40,240 bases of DNA from a virus: IMG/VR virus record IMGVR_UViG_3300013093_000009, positions 1-40,240 of that record. One strand, written 5' to 3'. Below the pieces are notes generated by a model. The model was not told where the DNA came from. It made no database searches and saw only the letters and a program-made list of their open reading frames with translations. The translations under genes were made by a program, and so were the position numbers. Shown piece after piece: positions 1 to 7,346 of the stretch (within the stretch, counting starts at the first letter, position 1; every line of letters starts with the position of its first letter).

Positions 1-111
1 AACACTGACGCGCCGCTTCCTGTGATGCCGTTGAAGGGGCCGACGAGGGTGTACCAGATGCCGTTGAAGTATTGCAGAACGTAGTCGGTGTAGAGGTAAG
101 GGAGGCTGAAC
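1..111. repeat. Terminal direct repeat, copy 1 (circular contig overlap)
   Basis: Bases 1-111 are identical to 40130-40240. The tail-fibre frame continues in phase across the join, so this is most simply an assembly overlap of a circular or circularly permuted genome of 40,129 bp. A true 111-bp terminal repeat lying in the middle of a coding frame would be unlikely. Confidence 0.95.
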
Positions 112-1745
112 GACGAGACACTGCTCGCGCCGTTTTGGATTTTGTCCGTGCCACCTGCTTGAAGGGTGAAGCCGTAAGCCGTGTTCTGAATGGCGATGTA
201 GTTGATGGTGCCGTTTGCCGGAGCCGAGGGCAGGGTGAGGGTGAGCGCACCCGTAACGCCCGACGAGGGGACTACCGAGAACTCACCAGCCGTGACGGTG
301 GGGTTGCTCGCGGTGTTGTGCGTGACGGTTGTAGAGGGCAGTTGCGACAGGACGGTGGCCTGCGTCGAGGTGATGCTCTTGCCCTGCACCTTTGCAACGG
401 TCGAGGCGGTGGCGGTTCCAGTCACGTCACCCGACAGAGGGAGTGCGCCGGTCGATGAGTTTGTGCCACCGTTGGCGATGGGAAGGACGCCCGTGACGCC
501 AGTGGTCAGGGGCAAGCCGGTAGCGTTGGTCAGGACTGCGCTTGAGGGAGTGCCCAGGCTAGGGGTCGAGGAAAGGGCAAACGTAGTCTGACCGTTGGCG
601 TAGGTGACAACGATGTTGCCGCTGCTGTCGGTGTTGAGCGAGGCAACAGCAGACGCCCAGTTGCTTGTCGTTTCCGTAACACCAAACCAGTACGCACCTG
701 GGGCAATCCAAATAGGGCTGTTCGCGCTTGCGCCGTCGATACTCTGACTGCCACCAATGCAAGGCCAGATGGCAAGCCAGTGAGTGCTGTCGACGTTATC
801 AACCCAAACGGTCTGGCCGGTCGATGAGATGTAGGGCAGGTGAACACCCGTGCCTGAACCACCGTTGGTTGTAGCGGTCGCGCCAGAAACAATGTTGTAG
901 TTGTACGTCAGCGCCGCCACGCTCGTCTGCGAAGAACCTGTGGCGGTGATGGTGCCAATGGTGCCAACCGTGCCGCTGCCAGCCGTGATGTTGGTGTTCG
1001 TTACCGAGGTGACACGTCCGTAGGCGTCAGTCGTAATAACTGGAACCTGCGTGGCCGACCCATACGTACCAGCGGTACCAGCGGTCGACAAGCCAATGTT
1101 GGCCGAGGTGCTGGTGCCGGAGTTGGTAATTGGTGCCGTGACAGCAATGACGCCAGAAGGTCCCTGAGCACCTGTTGCTCCAGTTGCTCCAGTGGGGCCT
1201 GTAGCGCCCGTAGCGCCTTGCGGAATGGTGAAGTTGAGTACGGCTGCGGAAGAGGTTCCAGAGTTCGTTACAGAGGCGCTGGTGCCCGCTGCGCCAGTGG
1301 TGGTGCTACCAACCGAAATGGTTGCCGCTGCGCCAGCCGCACCCGTGGGTCCAGCAGGACCGGTCGGACCAGCAGGCCCCGTGGCACCGGGCAAGCCCTG
1401 AGCAACGAGCGAATCGTCCAGTGTCCAATAGACGTGGGCGTTGGTGGAGTTCGGCGGGTACACCGAGGCGACGTAGTACAACTGGCTCGTAGGGATGACG
1501 GGGCTGGCGCTGGGTGTTTCCCACTGGCCGGGGCCACCGTTTGCGGTGCCGGTGTAGTACGGGCCAAAGAAGTTGGTGCCTTGGACCACGGTGACACCAT
1601 TCGACGTACCACCCACGGTGGGCAGGGACGTGCCAGCGGTGGGCGGTGAGGCGAACAGGGATGAACTGCAGACGTAGACGGCCGCGCCATTGACGGCACC
1701 GGAAGGGCCGAACACTACACCTGAGAGAATCCCGTATGTGGTCAT
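1..1745 (-). CDS. Collagen-like tail fibre, N-terminal part (runs across the contig cut)
   Basis: This frame opens with ATG at 1745, overlapping the upstream stop as TAATG, and stays open to base 1. After closing the circle it continues from 40129 to a stop at 39736, giving 712 residues. The N-terminal ~125 residues look like a virion-attachment domain. They are followed by two Gly-X-Y blocks (GLPGATGPAGPTGPAG and GATGATGPTGATGATG types) and then long Ser/Thr/Gly-rich beta-repeat sequence containing the TNATGLPLTTGVTG and LPIANGGTNSSTG patterns common in phage fibres. It probably forms a trimeric receptor-binding fibre. The order after the connector genes and before other tail genes fits. The function is inferred from repeat architecture, not from a catalytic motif. 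Confidence 0.85.
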   Translation of the reverse strand, partial: MTTYGILSGVVFGPSGAVNGAAVYVCSSSLFASPPTAGTSLPTVGGTSNGVTVVQGTNFFGPYYTGTANGGPGQWETPSASPVIPTSQLYYVASVYPPNSTNAHVYWTLDDSLVAQGLPGATGPAGPTGPAGPTGAAGAAATISVGSTTTGAAGTSASVTNSGTSSAAVLNFTIPQGATGATGPTGATGATGAQGPSGVIAVTAPITNSGTSTSANIGLSTAGTAGTYGSATQVPVITTDAYGRVTSVTNTNITAGSGTVGTIGTITATGSSQTSVAALTYNYNIVSGATATTNGGSGTGVHLPYISSTGQTVWVDNVDSTHWLAIWPCIGGSQSIDGASANSPIWIAPGAYWFGVTETTSNWASAVASLNTDSSGNIVVTYANGQTTFALSSTPSLGTPSSAVLTNATGLPLTTGVTGVLPIANGGTNSSTGALPLSGDVTGTATASTVAKVQGKSITSTQATVLSQLPSTTVTHNTASNPTVTAGEFSVVPSSGVTGALTLTLPSAPANGTINYIAIQNTAYGFTLQAGGTDKIQNGASSVSSFSLPYLYTDYVLQYFNGIWYTLVGPFNGITGSGASV

Positions 1746-2083
1746 TAGATTACTGATTCACCTTTGTTGATAGCACCCTGAATTTCGTCCAGTTGCTTGC
1801 CCAGTTTCTTGTCACCTTGCAGACTCATGCCCGTCTCGACTTCCCATTTGGAGTCGGCACGTGATTCGAGTGCTGCTGAGCCTTCAACCGTTTTGGGCTG
1901 AAGTCCGTTCTTGCGTAGGCGTCGATACGCGTCTACGTCTTTGTGCATCTTCTTCGTAGCCCGCTCGGTGTAACCAGCGTCAGAGCGCGTGGGCATCGTC
2001 GATGGGGCGAAAGAGATTGAAGCAACCTTGCACCCGAAGCATCCTTCGGGGCAAAAGCCTTGGTTGTGTGGTCGTGCGGTCAT
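1745..2083 (-). CDS. Small virion-region protein with CPEGCFGC cysteine cluster
   Basis: The product is 112 residues and not assigned to a family. It starts near MTARPHNQGFCPEGCFGCK, with three cysteines in eight residues that could bind metal. A charged, helical C-terminal half follows (DAYRRLRKNGLQ, KLGKQLDEIQGAINKG). Its ATG overlaps the stop of the gene at 2080 as ATGA, and its stop overlaps the tail-fibre start as TAATG, so it is embedded in the structural operon between connector-like genes and the fibre. A minor virion or assembly role is inferred only from position. Confidence 0.75.
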   Translation of the reverse strand: MTARPHNQGFCPEGCFGCKVASISFAPSTMPTRSDAGYTERATKKMHKDVDAYRRLRKNGLQPKTVEGSAALESRADSKWEVETGMSLQGDKKLGKQLDEIQGAINKGESVI

Positions 2084-2493
2084 GAGAAATGTGCTGCTCC
2101 GTACCCGGCGTTGAGAAGCGCCGTCTCTTCGGCCGAGGTAACGTACGTCGGCCCCATGTACACTTTAGTAATCCAAGGGTTCTGGATTACGACGGTCTTG
2201 GTTGGTTCCGGTGGAGACTGGCTGTAGTCGATGTAGTACGAAGTCGAGTACGGTGAAGCAGGATCGTCGGGGTTGTACGGGTACGGAACGTTTGTGTTGG
2301 TGATGCTGACAACGCCACCCTTAGGGTCGAACCCATTAGGCGTGTCCTGTACAAACGTGCCATCACTCAACGCAAAGACGTAGATGTAGCGAGGGCGATT
2401 CGGGAAGTAACGGAACAGCCGGTTCGCTAATCCGCCCACCCCCGGAAGGATGGGCGGATTGTCAAACGCGACAGGCGGAGTGAAAGTTGCCAC
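2080..2493 (-). CDS. Hypothetical head-tail/tail protein, 137 aa
   Basis: The protein is unrecognised. It is proline- and aromatic-rich (RLFRYFPNRPRYIYVFALSDG, then a YNPDDPASPYSTSYYIDY stretch) with no membrane segment, and looks like a compact beta-rich structural protein. It lies six bases after the 75-residue gene and overlaps the next gene by four bases (ATGA). The position between capsid and tail-fibre genes suggests a connector, completion or minor tail role; this is inference from gene order. Confidence 0.75.
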   Translation of the reverse strand: MATFTPPVAFDNPPILPGVGGLANRLFRYFPNRPRYIYVFALSDGTFVQDTPNGFDPKGGVVSITNTNVPYPYNPDDPASPYSTSYYIDYSQSPPEPTKTVVIQNPWITKVYMGPTYVTSAEETALLNAGYGAAHFS

Positions 2494-2499
2494 TCCGTA

Positions 2500-2727
2500 C
2501 TACTTTCGACCAGTTGCTCCGAGGCGGGTCGCTGCTTCCGTGTCCGTGAGGTTGCGGCCACCCGTGGTCTGAATCTCGGGTCGTGGCGAAGTTGCATCGC
2601 CAACCGGCATGTTCACACGGTTGCCACCCATCTGGCTCTGCTCAAGCAAAGTCGTAGGGCGGAAGTCCATTACGAACCCCTCGCGTGGCGCATCAACGCT
2701 ATAGGCGGGGTCAAAACGACTGGGCAT
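2500..2727 (-). CDS. Hypothetical small structural-operon protein, 75 aa
   Basis: The product is short, polar and probably largely disordered, rich in Gly, Arg, Thr and Pro (MPSRFDPAYSVDAPREGF; GGRNLTDTEAATRLGATGRK). The ATG at 2727 overlaps the stop of the preceding gene as TAATG, which supports translation by coupling. No motif was recognised. It may be a minor capsid or connector accessory, judged only by position. Confidence 0.7.
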   Translation of the reverse strand: MPSRFDPAYSVDAPREGFVMDFRPTTLLEQSQMGGNRVNMPVGDATSPRPEIQTTGGRNLTDTEAATRLGATGRK

Positions 2728-2984
2728 TAGTGGTCCTCTCGAACTCGGAATGGCATGACTTCGGGCTGAATGGTTGCAGCCGCGTACTCAATGTTGGTGA
2801 TACCGGTAATAACTGGCGACTGCCAGCCGTCACGGTTGGTGTTTGCTTCGATGCCACGGTTAGCCGGGCCAGACGTTTCCGTTGAGGTCACGCTGGGCGG
2901 GATAATGCCAGTGTCAATAGTGTTTGCGGCGCCACTGCGGAGGTCGAACTCCGAAATGGTTTTGAATGCGGCGCGTGATTCCAT
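2727..2984 (-). CDS. Hypothetical small structural-operon protein, 85 aa
   Basis: The chosen start is the ATG at 2984 (MESRAAFKTISEF), because it overlaps the stop of the upstream 59-residue gene as TAATG. A longer frame reaching 3029 would overlap that gene by 45 bases. The product is a polar, Thr/Ile-rich protein with no recognised domain. It belongs to the run of four to six tiny coupled genes between the major capsid protein and tail fibre. Confidence 0.65.
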   Translation of the reverse strand: MESRAAFKTISEFDLRSGAANTIDTGIIPPSVTSTETSGPANRGIEANTNRDGWQSPVITGITNIEYAAATIQPEVMPFRVREDH

Positions 2985-3163
2985 TACTTCCACCTTGCGT
3001 CGACGAGCGAGCACTGACCGCAATAACATGGGTCAGAGGTTTCGCCCTTTACAGCCTTCGCGTCGTTGGCCTTAGCAGCAGCAACTCGGTCGTAGGTGCG
3101 ACCCGGAATCTGACCAGCGGCGTCGAGGCCACGAGTCAGGCCGAGGCCTGTGGGTACTGTCAT
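2984..3163 (-). CDS. Small protein with CYCGQC motif, 59 aa
   Basis: The frame starts MTVPTGLGLTRGLDAAGQIP and ends near DPCYCGQCSLVDARWK. Three cysteines close to the C-terminus suggest a metal-binding knuckle. The start overlaps the stop of the upstream 49-residue gene (ATGA) and the stop overlaps the next start (TAATG), so coupling on both sides supports it despite its length. An RVAAAKANDAKAVKGE stretch is probably helical. No family is recognised. Confidence 0.65.
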   Translation of the reverse strand: MTVPTGLGLTRGLDAAGQIPGRTYDRVAAAKANDAKAVKGETSDPCYCGQCSLVDARWK

Positions 3164-3309
3164 AGTTCCTCCGATGCTTGTTGCTCGGAAAGGGGGACGA
3201 GTACGCCGTTGAGGTCAGTGAGTCGGTCGCAGCGCAAGCAGTGGATTTCATCAATCCCTGCCTGCACGTCGAACGAACCACATGCGGCGCAACTACGCGG
3301 CCAAGGCAT
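3160..3309 (-). CDS. Small zinc-ribbon-like protein, 49 aa
   Basis: This is a short frame directly downstream of the major capsid gene, beginning MPWPRSCAACGSFDVQAG. It has a CAAC knuckle followed about 16 residues later by CLRC, the spacing expected of a small zinc ribbon. It ends with an ATGA overlap into the next gene. Metal binding is inferred from the paired CxxC. The role is unknown; the position suggests a virion or assembly accessory. Confidence 0.65.
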   Translation of the reverse strand: MPWPRSCAACGSFDVQAGIDEIHCLRCDRLTDLNGVLVPLSEQQASEEL

Positions 3310-3330
3310 ACTCGTCCCCTATTCCCGTGA

Positions 3331-4629
3331 CTAAGCCAACGGTGAGCCGGACTCACCCAAGTTGACTGATGGGTCGTACTGCGAGTCGATGTCTCCACCG
3401 ATGGTCGTAGCGTGCTCAATGCGCAGGACTGAGGCCTGACGGAAGATGCTGTAAGCACCCAGCCAGTACCAACCCAGCGGCACGTAGCGGCGCAGACGGT
3501 CGGTGATGGGACCGGGCACGACGTGTGGGAACGCGCCGTTGCCGTCGACCATCGAGTACGCCTTGGCGAGAGCCTGACGACCCAGGATGAGGGTACCGTA
3601 GACGTTCACACCGGTCAGCGAAGCCGAAGCCGTAACCGTACCAGCAGCCGTAGGAGCACCCACGGTCGAGGAGAAGGTGAACTGGTTGCCGTTCACGTAG
3701 GTCACGGTGTTCGTGCCCTGCAGCGTGGCCGTACCAGCCGTCAGCGTGGCGCCGATGGTGGGGGCAGCACCCGTGAAGGTACCAGTGAGCGAGCCGACCG
3801 AAACCGTACCGGCGAAGGCAGACTGAGCACCAGCGGCACCAGCACCCTCGTAGATAGGCGCACGAGGCGTCTCAATCCAACGAACGCCTTCGAAGGCACC
3901 CATCTCACCGGTCCAGATTTCACCTGGCTGCGAGTACGTGTGCGGGGCACGCCAACCCATGTTGTTCAGACCCGAGAACGTTTCGCCCTGAATGTCTGCA
4001 ACGGTGTCGGGGTGCACGTAACCGATGTACATGCCACCGAAGGTAGGCACGTTCTGCGAGCGCAGACGGGCACGGGCAACGCGGATGTCGACGGAGCCAA
4101 GGGTGCTGGACGTAGCGACCGAACCACGAGCAGTGATGCTCGACTGAACGGACGAAGCGCCAAGGCCCGAACCGAACATGACGTTGGTACCGCTGTCAAG
4201 AGCAGCACGGGCAATCGTGTCGATGGACACACCAGCGTTGTAACCAACCACGTTGGCAACAACAGGGTCAATGTCCACGAACGAGGTGCCGCGCAACTTG
4301 GCAGTGGTCAGCACAGCATTACCGTATTCGGCCAAAGTCAGCGTGACCTGCGAGTCCGAGAGGGCAACGGTGTTTACGTCCTGCGATTCCGTCAGGGCCG
4401 AGGCCGAGATGGGGAGGTCGTTGACAATAGTGAACGTTACCGAGGCACCAGGCATCGACTGTGCAGTGGGCTGCACGTCAGCGGCGGCGTCAAAGTAAAG
4501 TTCGGGGCGGAGAGCAAAGTATGCCAGTCGATCATACGCTGCCTTGGAAAAGTCAAGAGCAGAAGTACTGTTCGAACCGGTACCGGTGTAAGCATCGGTA
4601 CCAGCAGTTGTGTAGGCGTCAGTCGCCAT
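3331..4629 (-). CDS. Major capsid protein, N4-gp56-like family, with inserted beta domain
   Basis: This 432-residue protein follows the scaffold gene, the usual order. Recognisable features are the central HPDTVADIQ region and a GEIWTGEMGAFEGVRWIETP segment, which matches the pattern I know from the N4-gp56 family of HK97-fold capsid proteins. Between about residues 272 and 338 there is a Thr/Gly/Ala-rich, beta-repeat-like insertion (VSVGSLTGTFTGAAPTIGA onward). The capsid fold then resumes, with GTLILGRQALAKAYSM. This insertion is probably an Ig-like or surface-decoration domain. The ATG at 4629 is preceded by AAAGGAAA. The family call rests on pattern recognition, not on alignment. Confidence 0.85.
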   Translation of the reverse strand: MATDAYTTAGTDAYTGTGSNSTSALDFSKAAYDRLAYFALRPELYFDAAADVQPTAQSMPGASVTFTIVNDLPISASALTESQDVNTVALSDSQVTLTLAEYGNAVLTTAKLRGTSFVDIDPVVANVVGYNAGVSIDTIARAALDSGTNVMFGSGLGASSVQSSITARGSVATSSTLGSVDIRVARARLRSQNVPTFGGMYIGYVHPDTVADIQGETFSGLNNMGWRAPHTYSQPGEIWTGEMGAFEGVRWIETPRAPIYEGAGAAGAQSAFAGTVSVGSLTGTFTGAAPTIGATLTAGTATLQGTNTVTYVNGNQFTFSSTVGAPTAAGTVTASASLTGVNVYGTLILGRQALAKAYSMVDGNGAFPHVVPGPITDRLRRYVPLGWYWLGAYSIFRQASVLRIEHATTIGGDIDSQYDPSVNLGESGSPLA

Positions 4630-4662
4630 TATGGGTGTTTCCTTTCAGGGAAGTTGAAAGGC

Positions 4663-5145
4663 TTAGTACATCCCCACACCAGAGACTCCGACCTTGCGGC
4701 CGATGTCGCTGTTCGCGATACGCATGACTTCCTCTACGCTACCCGCGTTCGCCAATGCCGCGAGGAACTCCTGCTGGGGGTCTGGCATTGCGCCAACCGT
4801 TCCAATAGTCGCACCCTGCGCCCGGCGAAGGGCTTCGAGTTCAAGGTCATTCGACGGTGTTGCCTGCTGCTGCGGGGTTTCCAAGATACCGTACTCACGG
4901 GCCTTTTCGCGAATTGCGTCTAGGTCTGCTTCGCCACGGTACGCATCACGGAAAAGATTTCCAAGAGGCGAATCGGGAATACCTGCTTTAGCCAGCAATA
5001 CTTCACGCTTCTGATTCTCAAGTTCGTGGCGCATCTGCTCCAGTTCCTTGCGAGCCTTCTCAGCCTCACGCAACTGCTTCCGAATGTTCGGGTCTAGCGG
5101 TTGGTTGTGCTGTTCGTTCTCTTCAAATTCGTCGTCGTATGCCAT
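4663..5145 (-). CDS. Scaffolding protein
   Basis: The protein is 160 residues, acidic and coiled-coil-rich. Residues ~20-50 are almost entirely charged helix (RKQLREAEKARKELEQMRHE), followed by a proline/glutamine linker and a C-terminal helical part. Size, composition and position immediately upstream of the major capsid gene are typical of phage scaffolds. It would act inside the procapsid and be released before packaging. No protease domain is visible in it. Confidence 0.8.
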   Translation of the reverse strand: MAYDDEFEENEQHNQPLDPNIRKQLREAEKARKELEQMRHELENQKREVLLAKAGIPDSPLGNLFRDAYRGEADLDAIREKAREYGILETPQQQATPSNDLELEALRRAQGATIGTVGAMPDPQQEFLAALANAGSVEEVMRIANSDIGRKVGVSGVGMY

Positions 5146-5335
5146 GCAATCGCTCCTTGCGGGTACGCACTTTGCCAGAGGGTAACAAAGCGGAAAATCA
5201 ATAAAACAGTTGATGCACGCTGGTACGCACTAGAGGTTGTGCAACCCCCTAATGGGTTCGGAAGCCAGCGCGCCTGCGGCCAAACAGGGCCAACTACCTA
5301 CCTAAATTGTACAGTAGGCGACCCTTGATGTTACG
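5146..5335 (-). promoter_or_regulatory. 190-bp leader before scaffold/capsid genes, possible promoter
   Basis: This is the largest coding gap in the structural operon. On the minus strand it contains TGTACAAT (the -10-like TACAAT is at 5306-5311) with no clear -35. It also has two direct copies of GGTACGCACT (5162-5171 and 5222-5231) and a near-palindrome GGTTGTGCAACC around 5234-5245. A separate capsid promoter with an operator would fit the need for high capsid expression, but only the motifs are seen. Confidence 0.35.
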
Positions 5336-6844
5336 CTAGGTCCGAGCAGAGCCCAGGCCTGTAACGCCCTTGGCGTTTTCTACGTAGCCACCACCTTTTT
5401 CAAACGGCGCGGTTTTGGCTTGTTCAGCACGTGCGACCTGAGTCTGAGCAGCCACCTGACTGGTACCGCCGAAACCTGCCAACTGGGAGGCGATAAGAGT
5501 GTTGGTGTTCACGGTGGGGGCAGACTGCCCAGGAAGGTTCCTGGTCAAAGCCACGTCGCGGCTAGCGTTAAGCAGCGATTGTTCGATTTGGCCTACACCG
5601 TACCCCAAGCCCTGGTTTCCAACGGTGCCAGTCAGCTTGGCCATGTCGGCTGCTTGTTCGGCGCCCGTCCGTGAAAGGCCCGTAAGGCCTACACGGCTGG
5701 CGTAGTCCTGGATTTCCGTTGAGGCCACCTGGCGCTGCATCGTCTGCAAAGCAACATTTGGGTTCATGAAGTAATGCATAAGGTTTTGCTGGGAAACACC
5801 GTATTCAGTCTGGAGCAGACGCTTTACGTTGGGGTCGGCGTTGGATACTGCAGCGTAAATGTCTGTGACTCGCTGCTGGTATTCGGCGGCCGAAACGTGG
5901 TGGTTAAGCAACTCTCCAACTTCTTGGGCGGTAGGCATTGGCGCACCGTACTGCGTGGCCGAATTTAAAATGGCTTGCACGTACGCGCTGTACTGGGTTT
6001 CGCTCATGCGGTTGGCAGTTGGCTGGTTGTTGTATGAGGTAAGGCCCGGGTATGCCTGTTCATAGTCTTGCCTAATCTTGGCGTCAACGGCGTTTCCAAG
6101 ACCCGAAGGGATCTGCCCGCGCATAATGCCAGTAAGCAGTTCAACATTGGTCAAGTGATTGCCCTGCCTGGTGATCAACGCCAACACCGTGTTGGCCATC
6201 CAGCTCTTTTGCGTGGGCGTCAAGTTCCAAGATTCAATAGTGTTTTGAATTGTGTCAAATGCGTTAACTTCTTGCGTGGCCGTAACGCTCTTGAGTCCGG
6301 CCGTAATGCCCATTTGTACGTCATTTTTTAACGCAGTAATTTGAGCATTAAGGTCTTGGTATGCCAATGGCGGAACCTTGGCAAAGTTCCAATTGTTTTG
6401 TTCCAGCGTAGTAAAGATATTTTGCCAACCGGTTTTTGCGGCTGGGGTATCTATAAAACTCAAGTCATAATATGAAGCAGCGGCGGCGGCTACGTTTGGG
6501 TAGCTGGCAGCCAGCTGGTTCATTGCTTCTTCAAAATTGCTCTTTGTAATCGGAGCAGCGACACCTGTCGTTGGGTCCGTGTAGGTAAGCACGGTTTTTG
6601 ACAAGTCGTTTTTGTTGCCGCTTGAGTCAACCTGCGTGGTGCTCAAACCAAGAATGTGAAGCAAATTGCTAAGTGGGATCTGAATAAAATCCTGGCTTGC
6701 GCCAAATGATGTAATACCAAAGCTGTTTGACGAACCAGCCGCTGGGGCGCCAGTTGTGTTAAGCGTTGTTTGGCCCACGACTCCAGGGGCGCCACTAAAT
6801 CCAGTAGCGCCCGTTACTCCTGTAGGTCCTGTAGATCCGGCCAT
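5336..6844 (-). CDS. Virion protein with short collagen-like N-terminus, 502 aa
   Basis: The first ~22 residues are Gly-X-Y repeats (GSTGPTGVTGATGFSGAPG). The remainder is helix-rich and Ala/Gln/Asn-rich without membrane segments or catalytic motifs. Its start overlaps the stop of the 164-residue gene (TAATG), and it lies between the giant protein and the scaffold. Such helix- and Gln-rich proteins beside a giant virion protein are often internal, ejected proteins. An internal virion role is my inference. The Gly-X-Y head recalls the one in the tail fibre and is unusual for an internal protein. Confidence 0.7.
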   Translation of the reverse strand: MAGSTGPTGVTGATGFSGAPGVVGQTTLNTTGAPAAGSSNSFGITSFGASQDFIQIPLSNLLHILGLSTTQVDSSGNKNDLSKTVLTYTDPTTGVAAPITKSNFEEAMNQLAASYPNVAAAAASYYDLSFIDTPAAKTGWQNIFTTLEQNNWNFAKVPPLAYQDLNAQITALKNDVQMGITAGLKSVTATQEVNAFDTIQNTIESWNLTPTQKSWMANTVLALITRQGNHLTNVELLTGIMRGQIPSGLGNAVDAKIRQDYEQAYPGLTSYNNQPTANRMSETQYSAYVQAILNSATQYGAPMPTAQEVGELLNHHVSAAEYQQRVTDIYAAVSNADPNVKRLLQTEYGVSQQNLMHYFMNPNVALQTMQRQVASTEIQDYASRVGLTGLSRTGAEQAADMAKLTGTVGNQGLGYGVGQIEQSLLNASRDVALTRNLPGQSAPTVNTNTLIASQLAGFGGTSQVAAQTQVARAEQAKTAPFEKGGGYVENAKGVTGLGSART

Positions 6845-7338
6845 TAGACGCCCAATCCTTTCTTAAGGTTGCCAAGCATCATCTCTGCGCGAGCATGTGC
6901 TTCTGGTGTGTATGCCCAGCCAAACGCTGGTTCGTTGCGAATGTGATCCTGCCATTCGCCAATTGACATTGGCACAGGTCGGCCCGTCTTGGGGTCACGG
7001 CTCCCCATCAAAGCCGCCTGGGACTTAACGTCATTAACAAAATCTGGCTCAAAATTTTCGCCAAGCATTTGCTTTGCAACTTGACGATACGGGTCAAGCA
7101 AATATGCCGTTGGTATGCCATTGGCAATCTGCTCAGCAAACGATGGGTACAGGCCCTGCGCTGCTGTCTTGAGATAATTTTCAAAAGCGCCAACCCGTCC
7201 AGCATCGGCGCCGTCACCAGCAATTTGCTTAATAGTTTCTTCGCTCATGGGCACCTGATAGTTGTGAGCCATTTGTGCCAATTCGGAAAAGCCCATGACC
7301 TTTTCGGCCGGGGCCTCGGGTGTTGGTGTGTCTGTCAC
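6844..7338 (-). CDS. Virion-associated protein, 164 aa
   Basis: The start is GTG at 7338, with AGGAGGAACG just upstream. The protein is helical and hydrophilic (GFSELAQMAHNYQVPMSEET, then an LDPYRQVAKQMLGENFEPDF segment). It sits between the giant protein, eight bases away, and the 502-residue gene, with which it is translationally coupled. No domain was recognised. I place it with the internal or ejection protein module purely by context. Confidence 0.7.
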   Translation of the reverse strand: MTDTPTPEAPAEKVMGFSELAQMAHNYQVPMSEETIKQIAGDGADAGRVGAFENYLKTAAQGLYPSFAEQIANGIPTAYLLDPYRQVAKQMLGENFEPDFVNDVKSQAALMGSRDPKTGRPVPMSIGEWQDHIRNEPAFGWAYTPEAHARAEMMLGNLKKGLGV

Positions 7339-7346
7339 CGTTCCTC

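Noticed and set aside
530-1699. Short minus- and plus-strand frames inside 530-1699
   Set aside because: All lie in other frames of the continuous tail-fibre gene running from 1745 across the contig ends.
3523-4923. 466-codon open frame on the plus strand over the capsid and scaffold genes
   Set aside because: It is antisense to a recognisable capsid protein; the product is Arg/Gly/Thr-rich with no domain, as expected for a codon-bias shadow in GC-rich coding DNA.
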